6,917 nt of DNA from Paracoccaceae bacterium (GCA_029881635.1 JAOUMG010000101.1:1-6917); one strand, 5' to 3'. Counted from the first letter of the stretch, positions 1 to 6,315 are shown. The notes: generated by a model from the sequence alone, not told the origin. Translations and numbers: made by a program.

Positions 1-1038
1 ATTGCCAAGGAAACGGTATTGGCAACCCGCGAAGCACTCGTATCGGCAGAACAGAACATCCTATTGGATGCGGTAGACGCCTATTTTTCTGTCCGAAGGG
101 CGCTGGAAGACGTGGCAATCAACGAAAATTCCGTCCGAGTCATCGGCGAAACGCTGCGCGCCACGCAAGACCAGTTCGAGGTCGGCGAAGTGACACGTAC
201 CGATGTGGCGCTGGCAGAGGCCCAACTGGCATCTGCACGCGCCGGTCTGGCCAGCGCCGAAGGCCAGCTGGCCGCCGCCCGCGAAATTTACAAGGCGACA
301 ATAGGTCATTACCCGGGGGTGCTGGCGGTAGCACCACCTGCGCCCGCACTTCCTGCGACGGTCGATGCCGCGCGCGCCTTGTCCCAGCGCAATCATCCTG
401 CAGTTCTGCAGGCGCAGCGGCAAGTTACGGTGTCGGAGTTGCAGATCACGGCAGCCGCACTCGCGCACCGTCCCGAATTGAAAGGCACAACCTCGCTGGG
501 CCTCATTGACGGAGGCAACAAAGAGGCGTCCGTAGGTTTGCGGATGACCCAGACGATTTACGCGGGGGGGCGGTTATCGTCGTCCCATAGAAAAGCGATC
601 GCTGGGCGCGACAGGGCGCGTTCCCAGCTGCTTCAGTCTGCCGTCGAAGTGGCACAGGGCGTTGGCACTGCATGGGCAAATATTGCGGTTTTTCGTGCCC
701 AGATCGTGGCTACAGAACAGCAGATACAGGCCGCGACCGTTGCATATAGCGGCGTGCAGGAAGAGGCGAAGCTGGGCGCGCGTACAACGCTGGATGTTCT
801 GGATGCAGAACAATCCCTGCTGAGCGCCAAGGCCAGCAGGATTGAAGCAGAGGCACGTTTGCAGGTAGCAATTTATTCGCTTTTGGCAGCTATGGGTCTT
901 TTGACGGTAGAACACCTGAACCTTGGAATTCCGACCTATGACCCAGCTGCGTATTATGAGGCCGTCAAATCGGCTCCGTCGACGTCGATACAAGGCAAAA
1001 GCCTTGACCGCGTCTTGCAAGCTATCGGAAAGTACTGA
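1..1038 (+). CDS. tolC: TolC-family outer membrane channel protein (5' end missing)
   Basis: This is the outer-membrane channel-tunnel component of a type I secretion or tripartite efflux system. The open frame runs in from base 1 (the first codons read I-A-K-E-T-V), so a TTG at 19 is not the true start; signal peptide and N-terminus lie outside. The 345 visible residues contain the two homologous halves typical of the OEP family: the first has a helical stretch ending near VGEVTRTDV (residues 61-69) followed by an Ala/Gln-rich helix, the second has the matching LGARTTLDVLDAE (258-270) and another long Ala-rich helix. YAGGR (about 188-192) marks the second beta-hairpin entry. The Tyr/Pro-rich C-terminal tail is short. 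No inner-membrane partner is visible, so the cargo cannot be named. The next gene starts 71 bases downstream with no convincing terminator between, so cotranscription is possible. The family call is firm; the specific symbol is less so. Confidence 0.93.
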   Translation: MAKETVLATREALVSAEQNILLDAVDAYFSVRRALEDVAINENSVRVIGETLRATQDQFEVGEVTRTDVALAEAQLASARAGLASAEGQLAAAREIYKATIGHYPGVLAVAPPAPALPATVDAARALSQRNHPAVLQAQRQVTVSELQITAAALAHRPELKGTTSLGLIDGGNKEASVGLRMTQTIYAGGRLSSSHRKAIAGRDRARSQLLQSAVEVAQGVGTAWANIAVFRAQIVATEQQIQAATVAYSGVQEEAKLGARTTLDVLDAEQSLLSAKASRIEAEARLQVAIYSLLAAMGLLTVEHLNLGIPTYDPAAYYEAVKSAPSTSIQGKSLDRVLQAIGKY

Positions 1039-1097
1039 GATCGACCTGCCAGATTCAGGCATGGTCAGTTGTTCGGCTGTTTCGAGTGGAAATTTAT

Positions 1098-1103
1098 GAG
1101 GGA
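1098..1103 (+). promoter_or_regulatory. Ribosome binding site of the PopZ-like gene
   Basis: GAGGGA lies 6 bases before the ATG at 1110. It favours that start over the in-frame GTG at 1086 and the ATG at 1104, which have no well-spaced purine-rich site. The resulting N-terminus, MSDSQANVAIQDVL, also puts the conserved helix close to residue 1, as in PopZ proteins. Confidence 0.6.
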
Positions 1104-1109
1104 ATGCAG

Positions 1110-2336
1110 ATGTCCGATTCTCAGGCGAATGTAGCAATTCAGGATGTACTTTCCTCGATCAGGAGGCTTGTGTCGGAAGATCTGCGGACAGAACCCCGCC
1201 GGGGCCGCGAAGTCGCTGCAGAAGCAACCGAGGTGAAGACCTTCGAAGGCAAGCTGGTATTGACGGACGCATTGAGGGTGGATGAGCCGACGGAAATCAC
1301 TGCGCAGGCGTCTGAGACTGCTGTCGAGAGTTTCAAGTTTTCTAGTGAAAGGAAGCGTGGGGCATTGTCGGAGCATGCCCCTGTGGAAAGCGTGGCTGTT
1401 GACGAATGGGGTACGGACAACGCTGAAGATGCGTTGAACACCCAAACCGCTGACGATGCCGAGACGGTAGATACCGAAGCCACTGCTGCAGGATCGCTGG
1501 AGGATACGATTGCGGAACTCGAAGCCGCGGTCGCCGGTATAGACGAAGCGTTTGAACCCGATGGCAGTGAGGAAAAATCCCACCGGGAAAGCGCGGTTGA
1601 CGGGGGTGATGACGCGCTGGAATTCAGTTTCCCGGTTGACGAAGCTGACGATGATACACAACAGCGGGCCGAAGAACCTGAGGCCGACCAGCTCGATGCG
1701 CCAATAACCTCTGATGGTCTGGCGATGGGTGGTAGCGGTGAGCCGGTGGAAGACAGTGCGGAAGCGGAAATTGCCGACGTGCATTCTGAAACGGTGGTCA
1801 AGAAAGGATTGGCGGTGCGCCTCGGGTTCGAGGAGGATGACTTTTCCAATGGCCGGTCGGTTCACGCCAGTGTTGAATCTGACACTGCTGATGATCAAAC
1901 AGCCGTCGAAGCCGATCTTGGCGAGGTCGACAGCGATGCTAATGGCTCTGACGCCGAAGTCTCGGACGATGTGCCGGGCGATACCGAAGAAAGCCTGGCA
2001 TCCGCTGTGGCCGCCAGGGGTATCGTGCGCCGGCTCAATTTCGCTGATGCGCAGGAGGCAGAAGGCAACGAACGCCTTGTCTTGCGCGATGCCGGACCTT
2101 CGGACACAGATAAAAACGTCGAAGATGCGGACGAGATTGCGCTGGACGATGACGAGCCGGTTCTTTTTGGCAATGGTGACGACAGCATTATCGATACCGA
2201 AACGCTGCGCGAACTGGTCACGGAAATCATCCGGCAGGAATTACAGGGCCCGTTGGGCGAGCGCATTACCCGCAACGTGCGTAAACTCGTTCGCCGCGAA
2301 ATCAACCGGGCCTTGGATGTTGAAGATGCGAACTGA
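1110..2336 (+). CDS. PopZ-like (DUF2497-type) acidic scaffold protein
   Basis: The 408-residue protein has three parts. Residues 8-25 form an amphipathic helix, AIQDVLSSIRRLVSEDL, that closely resembles the PopZ N-terminal helix (pattern EEILASIRRIISED). Residues about 26-360 are dominated by Asp, Glu, Ala and Ser with no predicted fold, comparable to the acidic disordered linker of PopZ but much longer. Residues 365-402 form a basic helical segment with LRELVTEIIRQEL and NVRKLVRREINRAL, similar in pattern to the PopZ oligomerisation helices. PopZ is a cytoplasmic cell-pole hub that anchors the ParB-bound chromosome origin and recruits regulators. From memory, Caulobacter popZ also sits next to a TolC-type gene (rsaFb), which supports the call by gene order. 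Short conserved motifs recur inside the linker (48-57 with 322-328; 233-240 with 304-311). Polar-hub function in this organism is inference, and a different acidic Rhodobacterales scaffold remains possible. Confidence 0.7.
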   Translation: MSDSQANVAIQDVLSSIRRLVSEDLRTEPRRGREVAAEATEVKTFEGKLVLTDALRVDEPTEITAQASETAVESFKFSSERKRGALSEHAPVESVAVDEWGTDNAEDALNTQTADDAETVDTEATAAGSLEDTIAELEAAVAGIDEAFEPDGSEEKSHRESAVDGGDDALEFSFPVDEADDDTQQRAEEPEADQLDAPITSDGLAMGGSGEPVEDSAEAEIADVHSETVVKKGLAVRLGFEEDDFSNGRSVHASVESDTADDQTAVEADLGEVDSDANGSDAEVSDDVPGDTEESLASAVAARGIVRRLNFADAQEAEGNERLVLRDAGPSDTDKNVEDADEIALDDDEPVLFGNGDDSIIDTETLRELVTEIIRQELQGPLGERITRNVRKLVRREINRALDVEDAN

Positions 2337-2408
2337 CGCTATCTGACCGATCCGTTCTGGTAGCTGCAAATAGCAACACCGCGCCTCGCCAGCGATGTCG
2401 GTGCCCAT

Positions 2409-2431
2409 AAGCCTGAACCTTAAGCAGGCTT
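2409..2431. repeat. Inverted repeat downstream of the PopZ-like gene
   Basis: AAGCCTG and CAGGCTT form perfect 7-base arms around a 9-base loop, about 70 bases past the popZ-like stop. No T-tract follows on either strand, so it is at best a weak, possibly factor-assisted, 3' end for the plus-strand transcript. The rest of 2337-2454 shows nothing recognisable apart from a small GGATC-TT-GATCC palindrome at 2442-2453. Confidence 0.35.
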
Positions 2432-2454
2432 CGTCACCCCCGGATCTTGATCCT

Positions 2455-2489
2455 CAAAATGAAGAACGCGCCCTGATTTGGGGCGCGCT
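2455..2489 (-). terminator. Intrinsic terminator of the 106-residue minus-strand gene
   Basis: Read on the minus strand, CGCGCCC, loop CAAATCA and GGGCGCG make a perfect 7-bp GC stem, extended by a G-U and an A-U pair to 9 bp. It starts about 26 bases after the stop codon at 2515 and is followed by the T-rich tail TTCTTCATTTTG. On the plus strand no T-tract follows, so the signal is directional and serves the minus-strand gene. Confidence 0.8.
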
Positions 2490-2514
2490 GGTCATCTTAA
2501 CCGACAGGTGTCGA

Positions 2515-2835
2515 TCAGGCTGCTTCGGCCTCTTCGGCGGCGTGGCGGCGTTCGCTTTCCTCGCGCGACAGCGCAACCGATGTCCGCACGCCTTTGGCGA
2601 CGAAATCCATTAGCCCCTTCACCACCCGCTCATTCGGGTCGATTCCGGAGCAGGACAGCACCTCACGCCCATCGCGCGAGCGTGCCCAACGGGCGATCTG
2701 CTCGGGCCCGTTGCCATATTTCTTGTCATCGGCAATCGCGTCATCCAGAGCTGCCAACACGACGGCCGCAAACAGTTTGCGCGACCTTTGGCCTTGTTCG
2801 TAGTTGAATGCGGTGCCATCAACGAAATCGCGCAT
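2515..2835 (-). CDS. Small conserved protein of unknown function
   Basis: The gene encodes a 106-residue soluble protein with no signal peptide or membrane segment. The start is well supported: ATG with AGGA 8 bases upstream and two in-frame stops directly before it. Visible parts are a helical Ala/Leu-rich segment (residues 20-35, [16 protein letters not shown]), a charged and aromatic middle (38-61) containing [20 protein letters not shown], a short segment with a single Cys ([10 protein letters not shown], 61-70), another helix (71-88) and an Ala/Glu-rich tail. I believe the protein recurs in Rhodobacterales and may correspond to DUF6280, but that name comes from memory and is unsure. It is monocistronic: it has its own terminator and its 5' side faces the efp regulatory region. 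The [18 protein letters not shown] stretch might suggest a role in nucleic-acid or protein binding, but nothing in the sequence proves a function. Confidence 0.85.
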   Translation of the reverse strand: MRDFVDGTAFNYEQGQRSRKLFAAVVLAALDDAIADDKKYGNGPEQIARWARSRDGREVLSCSGIDPNERVVKGLMDFVAKGVRTSVALSREESERRHAAEEAEAA

Positions 2836-2843
2836 TTATTATG

Positions 2844-2847
2844 TCCT
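2844..2847 (-). promoter_or_regulatory. Ribosome binding site of the small conserved gene
   Basis: On the minus strand AGGA stands 8 bases before the ATG, inside an A-rich run. TAATAA directly precedes the ATG and is in frame with it, which fixes the translation start. Confidence 0.6.
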
Positions 2848-2930
2848 TTTTTTCTTGCTCTTGCGTTTCCGGGCGTCCTGTTGTTTACGGCCTTTTACAT
2901 CCGATTCGGTATGCCCCCTATCGAATGACT

Positions 2931-2951
2931 GCCATGCGCCTGCTGCATGGC
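2931..2951. repeat. Perfect inverted repeat in the divergent intergenic region
   Basis: GCCATGC and GCATGGC are 7-base arms separated by a 7-base loop. No T-tract follows on either strand, so it is not an intrinsic terminator. It lies about 95 bases upstream of the minus-strand start and about 100 upstream of efp, a position suited to an operator shared by both genes; that role is inference. Confidence 0.35.
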
Positions 2952-2982
2952 TCGGCCCAGATCCCTACCGTATCTAGTTGGG

Positions 2983-3011
2983 TTGCCAGTATATGTAACG
3001 GCATATATAGG
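2983..3011 (+). promoter_or_regulatory. Putative efp promoter
   Basis: TTGCCA (2983-2988) and TATAGG (3006-3011) are 17 bases apart and match the sigma-70-type consensus at 4 of 6 positions each. Transcription would start near 3018, leaving a leader of about 36 bases, which would still include the hairpin at 3030-3046. The A/T-rich spacer contains an 18-base inverted repeat (2990-3007). No equally good promoter was found for the minus-strand gene in 2836-3053. Confidence 0.4.
2990..3007. repeat. Inverted repeat overlapping the efp promoter spacer
   Basis: TATATG and CATATA are 6-base arms with a 6-base centre (TAACGG). The repeat fills most of the spacer and overlaps the putative -10 element, so a dimeric regulator bound there would compete with RNA polymerase. 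In A/T-rich promoter DNA it could also be chance. Confidence 0.3.
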
Positions 3012-3029
3012 TGCAGCCTGATTCCAGTC

Positions 3030-3046
3030 AACCTTTCGTCAAGGTT
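3030..3046 (+). promoter_or_regulatory. Hairpin covering the efp Shine-Dalgarno sequence
   Basis: AACCTT, loop TCGTC and AAGGTT form a perfect 6-bp stem. The 3' arm contains AAGG (3041-3044), the only plausible Shine-Dalgarno for the efp ATG at 3054 (9-base spacing). The stem is A/U-rich and therefore weak, so it may modulate rather than block initiation. Confidence 0.4.
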
Positions 3047-3053
3047 TTATCAA

Positions 3054-3617
3054 ATGCCAAAAATTAACGGTAACGAAATTCGTCCCGGCAATGTGCTTGA
3101 ACATGACGGCGGCCTGTGGGCGGCGGTCAAGGTCAGCCATGTAAAGCCAGGCAAAGGCGGTGCCTTTGCCCAGGTCGAACTGAAAAATCTGCGCGATGGT
3201 CGCAAGCTCAACGAACGGTTCCGCAGCGCGGACAAGGTCGAACAGGTGCGCCTGGATCAGAAAGACCAGCAGTTTCTCTATGAAAGCAACGGCATGCTGG
3301 TTTTCATGGATAGCGAAACCTATGAGCAGATCGAACTGCCAGCGGATCTTCTGGGGGATCGGCGTCCGTTTCTTCAGGACGGCATGACCGCAACGGTCGA
3401 GTATTACGGTGACGAAGCCCTGTCTATGCAGCTGCCGCAGAAAGTGACCTGCAAGGTCGTTGAAACGGAACCTGTTGTTAAGGGCCAGACGGCGGCGAAC
3501 AGCTACAAGCCGGCTGTTCTGGATAATGGCGTTCGTATCATGGTGCCGCCTTTCATCGGGCAGGACGAAGATATCATCGTCCATACTGAACTGATGGAAT
3601 ATTCTGAACGCGCCTGA
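3054..3617 (+). CDS. efp: Translation elongation factor P
   Basis: EF-P binds ribosomes stalled on proline runs, between the P and E sites, and promotes peptide-bond formation. The 187-residue length is normal for the family. Domain I (KOW-like, about 1-63) carries the loop KPGKGGAF with Lys34 at the tip, the residue that receives a beta-lysyl or related modification in many bacteria. Two OB-fold domains follow (about 65-130 and 131-187), and the C-terminal domain has the EF-P signature starting at K152 ([18 protein letters not shown]). The frame is open upstream to 2808, but the extra residues are unlike EF-P and would overlap the divergent gene, so ATG 3054 is the start. No modification-enzyme gene (EpmA or EpmB) is in the window, so whether Lys34 is modified cannot be told. 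The gene converges with ygfZ; the stops are 9 bases apart. Confidence 0.97.
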   Translation: MPKINGNEIRPGNVLEHDGGLWAAVKVSHVKPGKGGAFAQVELKNLRDGRKLNERFRSADKVEQVRLDQKDQQFLYESNGMLVFMDSETYEQIELPADLLGDRRPFLQDGMTATVEYYGDEALSMQLPQKVTCKVVETEPVVKGQTAANSYKPAVLDNGVRIMVPPFIGQDEDIIVHTELMEYSERA

Positions 3618-3638
3618 TGCGAAGGCTCAGGGCAGGCG
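3611..3638. repeat. Palindrome spanning the convergent efp and ygfZ stop codons
   Basis: CGCCTG (3611-3616) pairs with CAGGCG (3633-3638), and alternatively CCTGA (3613-3617) pairs with TCAGG (3627-3631). Each arm contains the stop region of one of the two convergent genes. A T-tract is missing on both sides, so a bidirectional terminator is possible but unproven. Confidence 0.35.
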
Positions 3639-4379
3639 GATATTTGCGGCTCCGGAGGTCATGGGGCCATCGGCCCGATCAAATCGGAGATAGGCGATAC
3701 CCCTGCCGTCTGACTGGGTAAAAATCCGTCCGGCGGTTTTTCCCGAGGCAAATACCTCGCTTCCGACAGGTGCTTCGCCGTCAATGAGAACGGTGACCAG
3801 ACCTTTCCGCAGCTCGGTCTTGTGTTTCATCCGTGCGGTAACCTCCTGCCCGACATAGCAACCTTTGCGGAAATCGACACCGCCCAGACGTTCGAAACCG
3901 CATTCGAGAATATAGCTGTCGTCGGGGACAAGCTCGATCCCGGTTTCGGGAATGCAGTGGGCTACCCGGATGGCGTCCCAGTTGATTGACGGGGCGGCCC
4001 CCGGATTCTCGGAATACCGCCGCCAACCCAATTCAGGATGCCGGGGATCGGCATATGCCCCGGGTGGTACGGGCCCTATGCCACGGGTGACCAGCAACGC
4101 ACTGGAGGAAAGGGTGACATCGGCGCGCAGCCGGTACATCGAAAGCCGTCGCATGAATGCGTCGGCGAGCGATTGATGAATGTCCATCAGAATCCGCTCT
4201 TCACCGGGAACCAGAAAGAAATCTGCGAGGTATTTCCCCTGTGCGGATAGCAGGGCGGCATAGACCAAACCGGATTTCAGCCGTGTCACGTCATTGGTGA
4301 CCAGACCTTGCAGAAAACTGACCCGGTCCTTGCCGGAAACGTCGATAACACATCTGTCGCTGGCAGCTTCGCCTGTCAT
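3627..4379 (-). CDS. ygfZ: YgfZ/GcvT-like folate-binding protein, Fe-S cluster maintenance
   Basis: The protein belongs to the YgfZ/CAF17 (IBA57) family, tetrahydrofolate-binding relatives of GcvT that help assemble or repair certain [4Fe-4S] enzymes, such as the radical-SAM tRNA thiolase MiaB in E. coli. The hallmark KGCYVGQE is at residues 172-179 with Cys174, followed by TARMKHK. The N-terminal GcvT-like part is clear in DRVSFLQGLVTNDV (18-31) and the LSAQGKYLADFFL segment (44-56). At 250 residues it is at the short end of the family but appears complete. ATG 4379 is a normal start directly before the conserved N-terminus, with only a poor Shine-Dalgarno. It lies 46 bases downstream of the ABC exporter on the same strand, so it is probably cotranscribed with it, though a possible internal promoter is seen in the gap. 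Confidence 0.93.
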   Translation of the reverse strand: MTGEAASDRCVIDVSGKDRVSFLQGLVTNDVTRLKSGLVYAALLSAQGKYLADFFLVPGEERILMDIHQSLADAFMRRLSMYRLRADVTLSSSALLVTRGIGPVPPGAYADPRHPELGWRRYSENPGAAPSINWDAIRVAHCIPETGIELVPDDSYILECGFERLGGVDFRKGCYVGQEVTARMKHKTELRKGLVTVLIDGEAPVGSEVFASGKTAGRIFTQSDGRGIAYLRFDRADGPMTSGAANIRLP

Positions 4380-4406
4380 TGGTTTACCGTGGTTATGGGT
4401 TCGGCA

Positions 4407-4412
4407 AGTATA
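4407..4412 (-). promoter_or_regulatory. Possible -10 element upstream of ygfZ
   Basis: On the minus strand the 46-base gap contains TATACT, 5 of 6 matches to the -10 consensus, 27 bases before the ygfZ start. The best -35 at 17-base spacing (TTCTGA) is poor and lies in the end of the exporter gene. It may give ygfZ some independent expression. Confidence 0.25.
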
Positions 4413-4425
4413 TAGTCAGCGCGGA

Positions 4426-6186
4426 TCATTCAGAAAACTGCAAGCGGCAAAGACCGGCATAAATTCCGTTCTGTGCCAGCAACGCGTCATGGGTTCCTTG
4501 TTCAACAACCCGGCCATGATCCATGACCACAATCTTGTCGGCTTGGCGCACGGTAGACAGCCGGTGGGCAATGACCAATGTCGTCCGACCTTTGCTGAGC
4601 TGGTCGATTGCCTGCTGCACCAGCGCTTCGCTGGTTGCATCGAGTGCCGATGTCGCCTCATCCAACAGCAGGATAGGAGCGTTGCGCAGCAATGCGCGGG
4701 CAATGGCCACGCGCTGGCGCTGTCCGCCTGACAGGGAGGAGCCGCGCGGCCCGGCGGGTGTTTCCAGCCGCTCGGGCAGGGCTTCGGTAAAGTCGGTGAC
4801 ATGGGCGGCCGTCAAGGCGGACTCCAGGGTCTCTTCGGCCACATCGACGCGCCCCAGTAGAACATTTTCGCGAATGGTCTCGTCAAAAAGCGTTGCGTCC
4901 TGTGTGACAACGGAAAAGAGATCGCGAAGCGATGTCAGCGGCATGTCCGCTACTTTCTTACCGCCTATCATCACATCGCCGGTATTTGGATCCACCAGTC
5001 GGGTCAGCAGGTTGAAGACGGTGGATTTCCCGGCACCCGAGGGGCCGACAATGGCGGTTGTCTTGCCCGGTTCCGCAACAAAGCTCAGGCCGCGCAGGAC
5101 ATCGTGATCGCCGTAGGAGAGGTGAACATCGTTGAGCTCAATCCCGGTTTCATTGATGTCAGGGGTCACTGGCTGGCTGGCGATCTTGATTGACGGGACC
5201 GTATCAAACAGCCGGAAAATTCGGGTAAGGCTGGCGGCCGCGACCTGCCATGTGCCCGCCATGTCCCCCAGACGTCTGAGAGGCTGAAACGCCAGTGCCA
5301 TAGCGGTAAAGAAGGACATGAATTCGCCCACGGTGCGGTCGCCTTCGGTGATTTCGGGGCCAGCCAGAACCAGAACACCCAAAAACCCAAGGCCCGTGAC
5401 AATATCGATCAGGGCCGGGATCAGCGCTCGGCTGCCCGCAGCTTTCACTTCGGCCCGGACAATGGTCGCGACGATACGTTCAAACCGCGATAACTGGTAA
5501 TCTTCCATCCGGTTAAGTTTAACGGCTGCGATACCGTGAAAGACCTCATCAAGCCTTGTGGCCCTTGCCGCGGCCTGTACGCGAACGTGATCGGTCTTGC
5601 GCCGGATATAGCGTTGCACCGCCATGGTCGGAATGATCAGAAGCGGTGCGCCGATCATGGCGACCATTGTCCAGCGCAGATCAATCGACATGGCAACGCC
5701 AAACAGAGTGACCAGCGCGATCAGATCGCGACCCATTCCGGTAATGACCACGGACCAGATGCTTTGTACGGCAATCGTGTCGCCCTGCACGCGTTCAATC
5801 AACGCACCCGGCGGGTTGTCCTGAAAAAACCGGCCGTCAAGCGACAGGATATGACGCAAGAGATCAACCTGCATGGCAGTCGAGCTTTTCAGTGAAACGC
5901 GGGTCAGTAACGACCGGTTCACAACCAAAGTCACTGCACGAACCAGAAAGAGCCCGAAAATAGCGCCGCCGACCCACCATATTGCCTGCGTATCACCGCC
6001 GACAAAGACCTGATCAAACAAAGGTTTGAGCATGTAAGACAGGATCGCAAGTGTTGACCCTTCGATCATCATGAAGATGAACGCCAGCGCCATGGTCCCC
6101 TTGTGGGGCGTCAGATAGCCACGCCACAGCCGCCCGAAAAGATTGCGGGAGCTATAGGGGTCTGAAGAGTTTCGGGACTGGGACAC
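4426..6186 (-). CDS. MsbA-like ABC exporter (fused membrane and ATPase domains)
   Basis: This is a half-size ABC exporter that works as a homodimer in the inner membrane; relatives such as MsbA flip lipid A or phospholipids, others export peptides or drugs. Numbered from the GTG at 6186 (586 residues), six hydrophobic helices lie at about 32-54, 67-87, 147-168, 172-190, 255-277 and 285-302. The ATPase domain has Walker A GPSGAGKS (381-388), Q-loop Gln429, signature LSGGQ (485-489), Walker B ILLLDE (505-510) and the switch His541, all intact, so it should be active. The start is uncertain: the frame is open to a TTG at 6270, but the added 28 residues do not look like an exporter N-terminus and the TTG coincides with a possible -35 element. 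GTG 6186 has no clear Shine-Dalgarno. It precedes ygfZ in a likely two-gene transcript. Its substrate cannot be told from sequence. Confidence 0.92.
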   Translation of the reverse strand: MSQSRNSSDPYSSRNLFGRLWRGYLTPHKGTMALAFIFMMIEGSTLAILSYMLKPLFDQVFVGGDTQAIWWVGGAIFGLFLVRAVTLVVNRSLLTRVSLKSSTAMQVDLLRHILSLDGRFFQDNPPGALIERVQGDTIAVQSIWSVVITGMGRDLIALVTLFGVAMSIDLRWTMVAMIGAPLLIIPTMAVQRYIRRKTDHVRVQAAARATRLDEVFHGIAAVKLNRMEDYQLSRFERIVATIVRAEVKAAGSRALIPALIDIVTGLGFLGVLVLAGPEITEGDRTVGEFMSFFTAMALAFQPLRRLGDMAGTWQVAAASLTRIFRLFDTVPSIKIASQPVTPDINETGIELNDVHLSYGDHDVLRGLSFVAEPGKTTAIVGPSGAGKSTVFNLLTRLVDPNTGDVMIGGKKVADMPLTSLRDLFSVVTQDATLFDETIRENVLLGRVDVAEETLESALTAAHVTDFTEALPERLETPAGPRGSSLSGGQRQRVAIARALLRNAPILLLDEATSALDATSEALVQQAIDQLSKGRTTLVIAHRLSTVRQADKIVVMDHGRVVEQGTHDALLAQNGIYAGLCRLQFSE

Positions 6187-6215
6187 GGCGCGCAACAAGG
6201 CCTTGAGAAAGGGCA

Positions 6216-6230
6216 GCGGCAGAGTGCCGC
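6216..6230 (-). repeat. Small GC hairpin in the leader of the ABC exporter
   Basis: GCGGCA, loop GAG and TGCCGC form a perfect 6-bp stem between the putative promoter (6242-6270) and the GTG start at 6186. If that promoter is used, it lies within the 5' untranslated leader. No T-tract follows, so it is not an attenuator of the standard kind. Confidence 0.3.
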
Positions 6231-6241
6231 AGGGTCCGTTC

Positions 6242-6270
6242 GATCTAGCCTGAACGCACCTGTGAGGCAA
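6242..6270 (-). promoter_or_regulatory. Putative promoter of the ABC exporter-ygfZ operon
   Basis: On the minus strand TTGCCT (6265-6270) and TAGATC (6242-6247) are exactly 17 bases apart. The -35 matches 4 of 6 positions and the -10 only 3 of 6, so support is modest. If real, transcription starts near 6235 and the TTG at 6270 cannot be the translation start. Confidence 0.3.
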
Positions 6271-6286
6271 GGCAGCTGGTGCCTCT

Positions 6287-6302
6287 TTGACGGCAATTGA
6301 CG
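6287..6302 (+). repeat. Two TTGACG direct repeats one helical turn apart
   Basis: TTGACG occurs at 6287-6292 and 6297-6302, separated by GCAA, giving a 10-base period. Each is a good -35-like hexamer, yet no clear -10 lies at 16-18 bases from either one. They may be alternative -35 elements of the aminotransferase promoter or a same-face binding site for a regulator. Confidence 0.35.
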
Positions 6303-6315
6303 TTGGTCTTGCGCC

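Noticed and set aside
397..412. CCTGCAG-TT-CTGCAGG palindrome
   Set aside because: It lies inside the tolC coding frame with normal codons (Leu, Gln, Ala); two PstI-like sites by chance are the simplest explanation.
1039..1109. Terminator between tolC and the PopZ-like gene
   Set aside because: Only 4-bp stems (for example TGCC-AGATTCA-GGCA) are found, with no T-tract, so cotranscription is the better reading.
574..1137. 187-residue open frame on the minus strand opposite tolC
   Set aside because: It lies across the tolC 3' half, where the sense frame has clear family motifs; the product is Arg/Cys-rich with no domain.
1065..1898. 277-residue open frame on the minus strand opposite the PopZ-like gene
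   Set aside because: It is a by-product of the Asp/Glu/Ala-rich codons of the sense gene. The product is composed of random-looking Arg/Phe/Cys stretches, has no recognisable domain, and the sense strand shows both conserved end helices.
2395..2613. 72-residue plus-strand open frame
   Set aside because: It spans the terminator and the end of the minus-strand gene, lacks a ribosome binding site, and shows no family features.
2839..2965. Minus-strand open stretch ending in a Lys/Arg-rich segment ([18 protein letters not shown]) just before TAATAA and the small conserved gene
   Set aside because: It has no ATG, GTG or TTG start after its upstream stop, and the Lys run is explained by the A-rich ribosome binding region. 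It might be a gene remnant but nothing supports that.
2808..3053. N-terminal extension of EF-P by 82 residues
   Set aside because: It would overlap the divergent gene, contains the putative promoter, and does not resemble EF-P; the ATG at 3054 gives the standard length and N-terminus.
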